Of a DNA stretch of 64,000 nt, positions 25,101 through 37,224 are shown one piece after another. Made by a program: the position numbers and the translations under genes. Source of the stretch: Zanthoxylum bungeanum (Eukaryota; Streptophyta; Magnoliopsida; Sapindales; Rutaceae); assembly GCA_019454045.1 (NCBI GenBank), contig SKCR01034806.1, positions 20,452 through 84,451 of the forward strand. Reading direction: 5' to 3'. The notes under the pieces were generated by a model, which saw only the letters and a program-made list of their open reading frames with translations, ran no database searches and was not told the origin of the DNA. Numbering within the stretch: the first letter of the stretch is position 1; each line of letters starts with the position of its first letter.

Positions 25101-25974
25101 AGGCATAAAACTCTATAGAGATAGAGAGAGGAAGCTGATTGGGTTATCCCAATCAACATACATAGATAATATCTTGGAACAGTACAATTTTGGTAACTGT
25201 AAGACAACAAATATACCGTTCAGACATGTGATTCATCTTTCAAAAAAGATGAGTCTACAAATTGAAGATGAGAATGTTAGAATGTCTAACCAGCCTTATG
25301 TCTTGTGTTTGGATAGCATAATGTATGCCATGTTATGTACTAGGCCTGATATCAGTTTCGCTGTTAGCATAACCAGTAGATATCAGTCCAATCCAGGAAA
25401 TGACTATTGGATGGCCATTAAACTTATCCTAAAGTATCTTAAATGTACTAATGATATGTTGATTATTTATGGAGGAAGTGAACTGCAAGTTAACGGGTAT
25501 ACGGATTCCGACTTCCAATCATATCCCGATGATAGAAAGTCTAAATCTGGATTCGTCTTTACCCTTAACGGAGGTGCAGTTTGCTGGAAGAGTTCCAAAC
25601 ATGGGTCAACAACAGATTCCACCATAGAGGCGGAATACATTGCAGCTTCTAAAGCTGCAAAGGAAGCTGTATAGATTAGGAAATTTATCACAGAATTGGG
25701 AGTTGTCCCAAGTATCGAGAATGCGATTCCGTTACACTGTGATAATACTGGAGCCATTGCGCAAGCAAAGGAACCGATGGCGTATTGGAAGTCGAAGCAT
25801 GTGGAATGCAAGTACCATATCATTCGAGAGATCGTGTCGCGATGGGATATTGTCGTGTGCAAGGTACCGAGTGAAGATAATGTAACATACCCACTTACGA
25901 AGGCCATACCTCCGAAGTTATTTGATAAACATGTGGAGTCGATGGGTATTAGATATAATCGATATTGGCACTAG
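22160..25974 (+). pseudogene. Copia-2 gag-pol polyprotein, inactivated
   Basis: Gag begins abruptly after the truncated LTR (PLAVSEDATPEEHQVFQAW, 22160-22400) and has a stop at 22396-22398. The zinc knuckle near 22783-22824 reads CHHCSKVGH, then TAG, then KMNC, where a Trp codon is expected. The protease site is DSS instead of DSG (near 22937). Integrase (about 23330-24290) keeps HFDVC, RSDRCDEY and the Glu of GVSEM, and has a TGA at 23856-23858 where Arg is expected. The reverse transcriptase block (24280-25070) is split by frameshifts near 24288, 24655 and 24930 and keeps YVDD near 24988-25000. RNase H (25480-25974) is interrupted by TAG at 25672-25674. The domain order PR-IN-RT-RH identifies copia. 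Confidence 0.92.
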
Positions 25975-25990
25975 AGCAAGTGAGAGATTT

Positions 25991-28389
25991 TGTTGGGGTT
26001 GGTGCTCAGAGCGCCAATTCCCGGTTGTATTTCCTTGTAAAAACTATTGTAAATGTTTTATTATGAATAAAATGAGCAGTTTTTGTAATATAATATATCT
26101 TTTTATATGGTAAAGACATAATTGACCTTAGAATGATTAGTCATGATGCAGTTGCAAAAATGTCGCAACTGACATTGAGTTGTATTATGATGTTGTCATT
26201 CTCAGACTGTTCCTAGTCAAGGTTTACACTACTTGGTCAGTAAAGTAAACCCGTTGAGACCGGTACATGTCGTATAATGGAATATATGATTCCAATGGTT
26301 TCTCAATGAACCATGAGTCTTGAAGACTCTTATAGACGTGTAGGTGTTTATAGTGGATAAACATTGAACGACTCATCGAAGATTCTTAATGGATGGTACA
26401 CCAACGTCAATAAGAATCTTCTCGGGTTGAGTAGTATTTATGATTCTTCGACTTGAGATACCACTGTGGGCACATGAGGTATCTTCCACACTTAGATGGT
26501 CGTCACGTCACCGATCTATTTAGATCTGAGCTCCACCTGTTGGTTGGGTGTGGACAGATCCCCAGGGTGTCATGTGTGTGTCGAGATAGGATCCGTCAGT
26601 TCTGTGTACAGAGCATATGTAGTCCATAAATGATTAGCAATCAGATAAAAACCATGGGCCCGTGGTACACTTTAGAAATCAGTTCTAAGTGTTCTTTTAG
26701 AGATTGCTAATAGAGACGTCGACGAGATTGTCCCTATAGAGATTTGACGTTTACATCTATATCTATGGGATATATCCAGATACTTGTGACGGAGGAATTA
26801 TACATATGTCATGACCTCGACCTGTATGATTCAGCGAGTTTATCCGTGGTCGTCATAATTTACGGGTGGGTAAATTATGGACACGAAATTGGATTTCGTG
26901 ACGGATATGCCTGAATCTAGAGAGTCTCACTAGTGAAATATACTCATATAGCACTAGGGCAACTATTATGAATAATACCGATTATTTATAAGTCGTTTAA
27001 ATGTTAAACGAAAAATACATGCGAATGGACCTAATAGTCATTTCCTAATTTTTGTGTATTTGTATTTAATGATAGATTTTATTAAATTCACATTAATTAA
27101 ATGTCAAATTGTGATATTTGACATATATCATAAATATATATGTATTTGGATATTTAAAGTAAATATAATATATATATTTAAAATATTTGTATTTAAATAA
27201 TTATTTAATTATTTAATTGTTAAATAATTAAATTAATTAAAAATATAAATATCTTTAGTTTTGATATTTATTGGAAATGCCTTGAGTTTCTTTTGTTTAC
27301 TTATTGAAATTCATTAAAGGTGTAATGATTCAAAATACAAGTTGATAAAGTAAATTAATGAAACAAAAATTAAAATATCTAGATATTTTATATATACCGA
27401 ATTCGGCCAAGGGCATTTTGGTGGAGGTATATATTGTTTTGTTTCATTTCATTAGGTTAAGTGTTCATAAGTTACAAAACAAAACACAAAGAGTTGAGAG
27501 AAAAAGTTTGAAGGCAAAGAAGAAAAGCTTGGAAATCTTTGAGTTTTGTAAGTTTTTCTTTAAATCTTTCAACATAGAAAATGTTTCTAACATGCTTAGA
27601 TACAACTTGTGTTGCTAGGATATTGTCTCTACACTTATAGTTTGTGTTTTAATTGGTTGTGAACTTGTTTGAAAGATGTATGCATGTATGGTTTATAAGT
27701 GAGCTTGAAATGGTTTCAATGGCTTACTTTTGATTATTTGATAATCATGTTGCCATTCTAGAGTTTCTAACCACTCATTGATGACCTAGAATTATTCTTG
27801 AGTTGTTTCATGATGGTGAGAATTATTTGGTGTAGTTTAGATTGAATTAAAATGATGGATTTAATTGATTTGGTAAGATTTGTCAATTTGAAGAAATTGT
27901 AAAATTAAGGTTCTTAACTCTTTCCAAATTTCAGCCTTTTCATATATGTGATGTGTTATAGTGTGCATTTGATGCATATTAAATTTTGAGTTGATTGGAT
28001 TTGATCTTGGCATGTTTTGAACATAAAATGACCAAATTGCAAAAGCTGAAAAATCTGGGGTGGTTTCGGTAATTAGTCAAAAGTTGGGGATTTTGTTGCA
28101 ATCTGATTTTGATGTGTTGGTCATGTTGGAAATCATTTTAGAAATGATTTAGAATCATCCAAAATTATATTTGACAATTTTATGACTAAAATGATCAATT
28201 TGCAAAGTATTGAGGTAATTCGGTAATTACCAAGAAATTTGGTTTATTGTGTAATTTTTCAGAATTTGATAATTGAGTAATTAAATAAATAAGTTTATTT
28301 AATTGATCTAAGAAAAATTTTGAAATTGGAAAATTTTGATTTTCCGCGATTCCGCTGCGTTACCGGATTTTCGCCATAAAACCCCTACA
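25991..28389 (+). repeat. 3' LTR of Copia-2
   Basis: 2,399 bp, TGTTGGGG...CCCCTACA, directly following a weak polypurine stretch (GCAAGTGAGAGATTT, 25976-25990). Many differences from the 5' LTR are C/T transitions. Confidence 0.93.
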
Positions 28390-28852
28390 GTTTGGCTCAC
28401 CGGTATGGTGGCCGGTTTGATGCATGTCGGTTCCAGTGTGTATGCAACCCCCAGTATGACCGGTATGGCACTGGTATGAAATGTGCCGGTTCTAGAGAGC
28501 TTGCAAAACAGAACATTTCACCAGTATGGGGACCGGTAAGGGACCGATATGCCGGTCTATGTACTAAAAATGCATATATGAAGTTTTATGGCATTTTGTA
28601 CATGAACTTAATGCATCTAAGTAAATGTGCATATTTCCTATGAGCTTAGGTACTTGAATAAACAATTCAGAATACATTTAGAGCCATAAACTAAGACTTT
28701 ACATAATTTCTTCAATATGCGCCAGTCTTCACATTATTCGCTCTTCACCACTGTTGTGCTTCGACATATTTTTATAATATCTCGCCGTTGTGCGTCGAAG
28801 TCTTCACTCGTGTTGCATCATCAAAATTCATTACGCGATTGTGTCGCTAACA

Positions 28853-30127
28853 ATCTCCCTTTTTTTGATGATGACAACCCCTTAAAATTTGTGAGCTTCT
28901 GAGAATCCAAATTTTCTAAATTTTGCTCCCCCTCAATATTAGCTCCCCCTCAATGTGTGATTGTCTTCAATATAACTCTATTATACTTAGACAAATACAT
29001 TAGTAAATTTACTCCTCCTTAATACAAGGGTGATGGTAACACAAGTTTTAATCTCATTTCTAATGATTTCTCCCCCTTTGACATTATAAAAAGTGGAGAA
29101 GCAAAAAATAGGTTCTAATGATATACCTATCAAATATGTGCGTTATCAAATGAATATATCAAAATTTATAAATATGCACATTAGCATTTCCCCATTTTGC
29201 CATAAAAAGAAATCATGCATAGATCATTACTCAATTTCATTAATGATATTAATTAAACAAAAAATCAAATATACATGCATTTGATGATATCAATTATGTC
29301 TATATACATGCATTTCATTTTTAACTAAATATGTTCAATGGCAAAGGCATGTTCAATGCAAATCAATCAAGTAATCACATATATATCATTTAACTCAATA
29401 AAATCAATGTGATACTAGTTGATATTATATGAGGTTAAATATATGATTAAGGCATGTAATGATATCAAATGAAAATTGATACCAATGGAAAATTGAATAC
29501 ATTGTCTAATCATTAGTATGCTTATAATTAAATTTACTAATTTGAAATGGGCATATATATGTAGTTTGGAGGAAACAATATCAATATTTATGTGAATACG
29601 GATTTTACCTATAACTATTGTCATTCCTCATCTCTTTGAGCCTTTGGGATCAATTCGCATTTCTCTTTAAGATTCTTCCCAAAGCTCCCCCTACAAAGTT
29701 TTCAAGTGTACTTTGGTACCCAACCTTTCTTGGATCCATAGGGGTTAATTTTGATTCCTTGAGGAATCCATGCACTTTAATTCACATTTTTGTTCATGCA
29801 CTCAAATATTTTGTGTCTCTTTTTATTACATGCATGACATGTGACATTTTCATTGATGGCAATATTAGCATGAGAATTGGATGCCTTAACAAAATAGTTC
29901 TTTAAAAAATTTCTCTTGATATAAGGCTTATATCCTAATCATTCTCTATTATAAACACATTTTTGGGATTCAAATAACATATCAAAATTTTTCTTCCCTA
30001 ATGTGAATTTTGCTAAAATATTTTGCAATTATATTACCTTTTTGTTTAAAGCAACATTTTCATTCAAACTATATTCACAATTACATGTTTTTGAGTTAAA
30101 TGGCATGTTAAATATTCTATTTTCAAG
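28853..30127 (-). other. 3' internal region of the Sirevirus-like element with multiple polypurine tracts
   Basis: Adjacent to the LTR the minus strand reads AAAAAAAGGGAGAT before TGTTAGCG (28853-28866). Further GGGGGAG-type purine tracts lie at about 28925-28934, 28942-28951, 29070-29079 and 29684-29693. Repeated polypurine tracts before the 3' LTR are a reported Sirevirus hallmark. Weak coding traces near 29680-29860 (minus) resemble a gag-pol linker, but no pol domain is present. Confidence 0.7.
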
Positions 30128-31471
30128 TTATAGCTTTCTGTCTTTTAAACATGCATTTTCATCATTTAAACATGCTATTTCTTTTTCATGTTTGGCCTTT
30201 AAGGAAATAATATCATTATCTAAAACATGAATTTTATCCATACAAGATGCATGTTCATTTTTAAGTGATGAATGCTCATTTTTAACTAATTTATATTTCT
30301 TTTTAAGCATTTCACACAACTCATTTAATCTATTAAAAGCATCAAGTAAATCATTATATTTTTGAGAGTTGTGTACATTTTCTTCTTCGCTTTTAAAGAA
30401 GAAATTATCATCATCGATAGCCATGAATGCTAGATTAGTTCTTTCTTTGATCTCTTACTCCTCAGATGAGCTAGAGTCGCTATCGCTCCAAATTGAAGTA
30501 GATTTCAATGCCTTTTTCTTGGATTTTTCCTTTGAATCTTCTCAATGGGCAATCAATAGCTATATGACCCGGTTTATCATACTCATAGCAAACTATTTTC
30601 TTGTGCTTCCGTGGCCATTTTTCTTATTTCTTCTCATCCATTCTTGATTTTCCTTTAAGCTTTACGATTTTGATGAGCTTTTTGAATTTTTTGGTGATTT
30701 GTGCTAAGTCATCATAACTATCTTCTTCACTTGAGATATCATCATCTTTTTTCTTGATTTCAAGGCTAGATTCCTCCTTGTTCTTTTCTCATCTTCCTCC
30801 TTTTGATCCATTTTGATTTCCAATTCATACTCAAGTAGTTTTTCGACCAAATCATCTAGCTTCAAAGTGTTCATATCGTTTGCTTCTTTGATGGAGGAGA
30901 TGTAGCTTCTATATTCTTTCGAGAGTGACCTACGTATTTTCTTCACTTGATCGGTTGGCCCAATGATTTTCCCCAAAGCACCTAGATGGTTTATAATAAT
31001 TGTGAACCTCGAAATCATATGATCAATCTCTTCCCCGGATTCCATTTTGAAGTTGTCCAATTCGCACATGAATCAGTTAATATTAGATTCTTTTACTTGG
31101 CTTGTGCCCTCGTTGATCATTTCTAGAGACTTTCATAGCTCATGTGCATTTCCAAATTCCGGAAGCTTGTTAATTTGACTACGATCAATGGTACATATGA
31201 GATGGTTAATTGCCTTAGCATTTGTACAGCTTTGTGCAATTTCCTCATCGGTCCACTCAATATTGGGCTTAAGAATCTCCACACCATTCATATCCCTATT
31301 CATCAACGTTTTTACACCCCGTGTGATCACCTTGAAGGATTGTGTATATACGGCTAAAATGTAGTTAAGAAACCTTATCTTCCAATAGTTATAATCGGTT
31401 CCGTTGAAGAATGGAGGTCTTGCAATAGAAAATCCCACATTAAGATTTGACGAGTTGCTTGTAGAAGCCAT
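30128..31471 (-). pseudogene. gag of the Sirevirus-like element, broken
   Basis: Minus-strand frames in order. 31471-31133 begins MASTSNSSNLNVGFSIARPP and contains FFNGTDYNYWKIRF, a typical copia gag N-terminus. 31069-30704 contains FKMESGEEIDHMISRF and a LVEKLLEYELE helix. A zinc-knuckle remnant near 30540-30600 reads CYEYDKPGHIAIDC, in which the second Cys is Tyr. 30424-30128 encodes a heptad-like coiled coil (YKLVKNEHSSLKNEHASC). Stops or frameshifts separate the blocks. Downstream pol is absent, so the element would have needed enzymes in trans. Confidence 0.82.
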
Positions 31472-31510
31472 GATCGTTTTCTCGGACGGTTAAGTCTTTG
31501 TTGAGAAAAC

Positions 31511-33898
31511 TGTAGGGGTTTTATGGCGAAAATCCGGTAATGCAGCGGAAACGCGGAAAATCAAAATTTTTCGATTTCAAAATTTTTCTTGGATCAATTA
31601 AATAAACTTATTTATTTAATTACCCAATTATCAAATTTTGAAATTTTACATAAGAAATCAAATTTCTTGGTAATTGCCGAATTGCCCACAAGTTTGCAAA
31701 TTGATCATTTTAGTCCTAAAATTGTCAAATGCAATTTTGGATGATTCTAAATAATTTCTAAAATGATTTCCAATATGTCCACCACATCAAAATCAGATTA
31801 CAACAAAATCCCCAAGTTTTTGCTAATTGCCGAAACCACCGAGAATTTTTCAGTTTTTGCAATTTGGTCATTTTTTGTTCAAAACACATTAAGATCAAAT
31901 CCAATCAACTCAAAAATTAATATGCATCAAACACACACCATAATACATCACATATATGAAAATCCCCAAATTTGGAAAGGGTTAAGAGCCCTAATTTTAT
32001 AATTTCTTCAAATTGATAAATTTTACCAAATCAATTAAATCCAACACTTTAATTCAAACTTTACCACACCAAATAAGTCTCACCATCATGAAACAACTCA
32101 AGAACAATTCTAGGTCATCAATGAGTGGCTTAGCAACTCTAGAATGGCAACATGATTATCAAAAAATCAAAAGTAAGCCAATGAACTCATTTCAACCTTA
32201 CTTTATAAAACAAGCATGCAAGAATCTTTCAAACAAGTTTCCAACCAACAAATTACAAACTAAAAGAGTAGAGAAGAAACTAAGCAACACATGTTGTAGC
32301 CTAGTATCATAGAAATAATTTTCTAATTGAAAAAGTTTAAGAAAAACTTACAAAAATCCAAGTTTTTCAAGCTTTTCTTTTGATATCCAAAATTTTTCTC
32401 TCAAAACTCACTTTGTAATATTTGGTGGCTTAACCTTAAATGAATGAAAATGAAACAAAATAATTTATACTCCAACTTTAAGCATTGGCCGAATTTTTGG
32501 AGAAATAAATAAATATCTAGATATTTTTATTTTGTTTCATAGAAGTTTTAATCAACTTGTGTGTATGATCGGTATACCATTTAATGATTTTCAACAAGTC
32601 AAATAAAGCAACTCAAGGCATCTCCAAAAATATCAAAACTTAAGATATTTATATTTTTAATTAATTTAATTATTTAATAATTAAATAATTATTTAAATAT
32701 AAATATTTTAAATATATGTATTATATTTACTTTAAATATCCAAATACATATATATTTATGATATATGTCAAAAATCATAATTTGACATTTAATTAATATG
32801 TATTTAATAAAATCTATCATTAAATACAAATACACAATAATTAGGAAATGACTATTAGGTCTCTTCGCATGTATTATTCGTTTAACCTTTAAACGACTTA
32901 TAAATAATCAGTATTATTCATAAAAGTTGCCCTAGTGCTCTACGAGTATATTTCACTAGTGAAACTCTCTAGATTCAGGCATATCTGTGATGAAATCTAA
33001 TTTCGTGTCCATAATTTACCCACCCGTAAGTTATGACGACCACGGATAAACTCGCTGAATCATACAGGTCGAGGTCATGGCATATGTTTAATTCATCCGT
33101 CATAGGTATCCGGATATATCCCAGAGATATAGATGTAAACGTCAAATCTCTATAAGGACAATTCAGTCGACGTTTCTATTAGCAATCTCTAAAAGAACAC
33201 TTAGAACTCACTTCTAAAATGTACCACGAGCCCATGGTTTTTATCTGATTGCTAATTATATATGGACTATCTATGCTCTGTATACAGAACTGACGGATCC
33301 TATCTCGACACACGCAGGACACCCTGATGATCTGTCCACACCCAACGAACAGGCGGAGGTCTGATTTGAATAGACCGGTGACGTAACTGCCATCTAAGTG
33401 TGGAAGATGTCTCATGTGCCCACAGTGGTATCTCAAGTCGAAGAATCACAAATGCTACTCAACCCGAGAAGATTCTTATTGACGTTGGTGTACCACCTAT
33501 TAAGAATATTCAGTGAGTCGTTCAGTGTTTATCCGCTATAAACACCTACATGTCTATACGAGTCTCCAAGACTCATGGTTCATTGAGAAATCATTGGAAT
33601 CATATATTCCAATATACGACATGTACCGGTCTCAACGGGTTTACTTTACTGACCAAGTAGTGTAAACCTTGACCAGGAACAGTCTGAGAATGACAACATC
33701 ATGATACAACTCAATGTCAGTTGTGACGCTTTTGCAACTGCATCATGACTAATCATTCTAAGGTCAATTACGTCTTTACCATATAAGAAGATATATTATA
33801 TTACAGAAACTGCTCATTTTATTCATAATAAAATATTTACAATAATATTTACAAGGAAATATAACCGGGAATTGGCGCTCTTAGTACCAACCCCAATA
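31511..33898 (-). mobile_element. solo LTR of the Copia-2 family, reverse orientation, in the leader of the Sirevirus-like element
   Basis: The plus strand starts TGTAGGGGTTTTATGG and ends CCAACCCCAATA, where the last trinucleotide is mutated from ACA. It is 2,388 bp. The TSD AAAAC lies at 31506-31510 and 33899-33903. It sits between the primer-binding site and gag of the host element. Confidence 0.92.
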
Positions 33899-33902
33899 AA
33901 AA

Positions 33903-33918
33903 CCTGGCTCTGATACTA
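33903..33918 (-). other. primer-binding site of the Sirevirus-like element
   Basis: The minus strand reads TAGTATCAGAGCCAGG two bases after the LTR end. It is the initiator-Met primer-binding site with one G-to-A change at the second position. It fixes the LTR end and element orientation. Confidence 0.8.
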
Positions 33919-35144
33919 ATTGAAATTCCTTACAAGCAATACAACAAACAAACTCTATATTCCCAAGAAGGGGGTGAATTTGGTTATTGCCTAATAATGT
34001 AGAAATAAAAATCTTTGCCGATTTTAACTACTTTTACCGATTAAGCCTTGGGGTATATTTTCTCATACAATAAATATTACCTATATGCAAGTTTCTAATA
34101 TATAAGTAAATACAAAAATAAACTTGCGGTAATTAAAGAGTTAAGGGATAGAGAAAATAACACCGTGAGTTATAGTGATTCGGCCAATAATGCCTACATC
34201 CACTCTCTCAAGCCGCGCTTGAAGCTTTTCACTATCAATCGATTTTTTACTGTGGCGTACCCGCAACCAAGAGTTTTACGCAAGGTTCACTCTAAATCCT
34301 TACACTTTGAGTTTTCTATGTAGGCTCACTCACTAACCTTTACAATTACCTAAACGATGGGATTTCACAATCCGCAAGTGTTTTGATTAAGGAGTTTGTA
34401 AACAAACTTGAGCACTCACAAAGATAAAGAAGATTGTGCGAGTTTCCTACCCAAGTGATATAAGCTCACTACTAAAGATTAAGAAGGTGTATTGTGTGAG
34501 CTTGATTTATGAGAGTGTATGATTATGAAGGTTAAAGAAAACTCTCTGTTTTTGCCTTAGTGTAATTGTGGGAACACAGAAACTGGGCGACGCATGCTGT
34601 TCCGGGCTCGCGGCCCGGTTGGGAGTACGGAGTAGCCCGCGGGGGACTACATCGAAGAATGATGGAGTCACCACCCGGTGTGAACCGGGACAAAGATTTA
34701 AGGCCTCACTCACCCCTCGCGAGGGAAGACCTCAAACCGTTGGGTTCAGAATGGTCCCTTACTTATGCCACTTGTAATAAAATGATTTGTGCGATAATTC
34801 AACCAAGCCTAAGCGACATTTATTTCCAAGGATAATTTACTCATAAGTTCGCATGCATAAGTACAAAGCTCATATCTAAGTTCATATAACACATTTTTCA
34901 TGTTTGCATACAACTTATTTGTATATAATCTATGTCCGAATTTGCATGCATAAGGTAAATTAACATACGGCAAGCATACAACTTAATAAGCACATTGTAC
35001 TCATACATATGGGGAATATAAATAAATGGCAATTGCACAATCATGCGTAATGAAAAGAGGCAAGCAGATTCGTAATACAAATGGATAACTGATAGGGGCA
35101 ATTACGCATAGAATATAATGAAAATGACTCATTTCAGTGTGTGT

Positions 35145-35494
35145 GCGTTCGTGTAGCGTTCGTAAACGCGTTCGAACGGTAAACAGAAAGTTCGCGTTCG
35201 TATAGCATTCGCGAACGCGTTCGAACGGAACCAGACCTGATGCATGATAAAACTAAGAAAATGCGTGCGCGTTCGAGTAGCGTCCGAAAACGCGTTCGAA
35301 CGGTAAACAGAAGGTTCGCGTTCGTATGGCGTTTGAGAACGTGTTCGAACGGAACCAGACCTGATGCATGATAAAACTATGAAAATGCGTGCACGTTCGA
35401 GTAGCGTCTGAAAACGCGTTCGAACGGTAAACAGAAGGTTCGCATTCGTATAGCGTTCGAGAACGCGTTCGAACGGAACTAGACCTGATGCATG
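35145..35494 (-). repeat. GTTCGAACG array inside the gypsy solo LTR, 124-bp higher-order unit
   Basis: The marker GGAAC(C/T)AGACCTGATGCATG recurs at about 35227, 35351 and 35475, giving a 124-bp period with about 2.7 copies. Each period holds two CGTTCGAACG subunits. On the minus strand they read GTTCGAACGCGTT followed by ACGCTACTCGAACGTG-type cores or by CGAACGCTATACGAA-type cores. Both variants also occur in the Copia-1 leader array. The array is absent from the sister LTR at 56710-59957. Confidence 0.9.
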
Positions 35495-35579
35495 CAACAC
35501 ATACATAGACAAAAAAATCCACAATGTAGGACCTCACGTGTCTGATTGAACTCATTCTCATCTAATCATGTGTACCTCG

Positions 35580-36020
35580 TCCGACGCGGCAAAACATCGT
35601 GGTAAAGGATTTTAACCCCTCGAAATAGAGGACCTTTAATCGCACTTACTAAGCCCATGCGCTAATAACACAATGCATACAAGAAATAAAAGACAACACA
35701 ATATCGGACTTCGTATACCCGATTGAACACATCTCACATTCAACCGAATATACATCGTCCAGCGCGGCGAAGCATCGTGGTAAAGGATTTTAACCCCTCG
35801 AAATATAGGACCTTTAATCGCACTTACTAAGCCCATGTGCTGATAACACAATGCATATAAGAAATAAAAGACAACAACAATATCGGACTTCGTATACCCG
35901 ATTGAACACATCTCACATTCAACCGAATATACATCGTCCGGCGCGGCGAAACATCGTGGTAAAGGATTTTAACCCCTCGAAATAGAGGACTTTTAATCGC
36001 ACTTACTAAGCCCATACGCT
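35580..36020. repeat. 179-bp tandem repeat in the gypsy solo LTR, about 2.5 copies
   Basis: The phrase GGTAAAGGATTTTAACCCCT recurs at 35601, 35779 and 35957 (period 178-179 bp), followed each time by a GACCTTTAATCGCACTTACT-like segment. The counterpart in the other LTR (58840-59100) has two more diverged copies. Confidence 0.88.
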
Positions 36021-36760
36021 TGACCTCATCATTACTCAAATAAATAACATGCAGAAAATAAATAACGATAATAAACAAATCAAGATAACGTTAAATAAAA
36101 TATGTGCCGTATACTCAAGTGGTACGTGGAGTTGTATCCCGAGTACAGATCATACTACCGTCCATTCGGAATCGGCTATGAAATTTATGTCCGGGTTTCC
36201 ATCCTATATACCACAAGAGGCGACACATTTTCATTCATTCAAGGGCCACAACACACATTATGCAACGACTCTCATGCGAATAAAATTCAATAAACAATTA
36301 AAAGATGAATATAAACTAATGAGAAAGGTGCCCTCAGGTCTAACCTTTTATGTCGACATTCGGAAGTACTGTACACGGTCGTCGGAAGGGTGGATGCTCC
36401 GCAACTCCTCCGGTTCACTGGTTCAATGTTTCCCTTTGCTGCTTCGCTATTCGGGCTGTTGTTTTCCCTCCGTTTCACTACTGTTTTTTGGTCACTGTTT
36501 GTTGCATTTTTGGCTGCTGTTTGCTGCGTTTTTTGCTTCTGTTTAGGTGTGATTTGGGGTTAGTGTAGTGCGTAAAGGGGTTGTGAGTTGTGAGTTCGTT
36601 GAAGTGGCAAAAGGCTTTGGCCGTGCGTGGTCAATGGTTTACGTGTCTCGGCTGTGTGTTTGATTTGTGAGGGTTGTGAGTGTGAGTTCGGTTGTGTCAA
36701 TGAGCTTGGGTGTTTCTTGTGTGAATCCACTAGGGCTTTAGATGTGTGGTGAAGGGTTCT

Positions 36761-36767
36761 TTTTATA
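36761..36767 (-). promoter_or_regulatory. TATA box of the gypsy solo LTR
   Basis: TATAAAA on the minus strand within GCCTATAAAAAGAACC, matching the TATA box at 57343-57350 of the intact LTR copy. Confidence 0.6.
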
Positions 36768-37142
36768 GGCAAAGGGCTAGGGCTTCTACTTGCTTGACAA
36801 GGAAGGGATTTGGTGCATTAAAGGGGGATTTGATTTAGTGTCAAACAAGGAAAACCAAAGATTAATTGGGGGACAAAATTTGGTTATTAGGAAGTTAATA
36901 TATTTAATTTGTTTAGATTAGGCATACAATTTATTTAGTTTGGTATATAATAAACTTGATTGATTTTAATTAGACATGATTTTATTTGATATTTATTTTA
37001 ATTTGGTATATGATTTTTAGATTTTATTTAATTCCCCATGTGTTAAATATGTGTTTTATTAATTTGGATGTGTTTTATGGGCTTTGGTGGGCTAATTGGG
37101 CTTGGGTGTGAGACTAGCAGCAAAACCAGAAATACCGACACT

Positions 37143-37224
37143 GTTCGAACGCCGATTCGAACGCTACACGAACGCCCGCAATCTGCTTGACATTCGAACG
37201 TGGTAACGAACGCAGCACGAACGA
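37143..37224 (+). repeat. third GTTCGAACG cluster, opposite orientation to 35145-35494
   Basis: Two degenerate units about 49 bp apart (GTTCGAACGCCGATTCGAAC..., ACGCTACACGAACGCC, then ATTCGAACGTGGTAACGAAC). Read on the plus strand it resembles the Copia-1 leader units. It lies near the outer (U3) end of the solo LTR. Confidence 0.75.

Larger units (their letters stand above)
15418..28389 (+). mobile_element. Copia-2: complete Ty1/copia element with 2.4-kb LTRs, degenerate, inserted in the Sirevirus-like LTR
   Basis: LTRs at 15418-17815 and 25991-28389 begin TGTTGGGG and end CCCCTACA. The TSD GTTTG lies at 15413-15417 and 28390-28394. The uninterrupted host sequence CCGGTTTGGCTCACC exists near 37664 in the sister LTR, confirming the insertion point. 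A canonical initiator-Met primer-binding site follows the 5' LTR. Roughly 5% of bases differ between the LTRs where compared by eye, so it is considerably older than Copia-1. It was itself hit by a solo LTR at 18113-20471 and contains a truncated LTR at about 20689-22159. The pol region is full of stops and frameshifts. Confidence 0.93.
14486..28852 (-). repeat. 3' LTR of the Sirevirus-like element, split by Copia-2
   Basis: LTR parts are 14486-15417 and 28395-28852 (1,390 bp net), with Copia-2 and its TSD between them. The minus-strand start TGTTAGCGAC at 28852 directly follows a polypurine tract. The part around 15205-15417 and 28396-28560 is dense in CCGGTATG and ACCGGT motifs. Confidence 0.88.

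Noticed and set aside
35145..35561. Arg/Ser/Thr-rich minus-strand frames with repeated VRTRFQ-like text
   Set aside because: Direct translation of the GTTCGAACG array; not coding.
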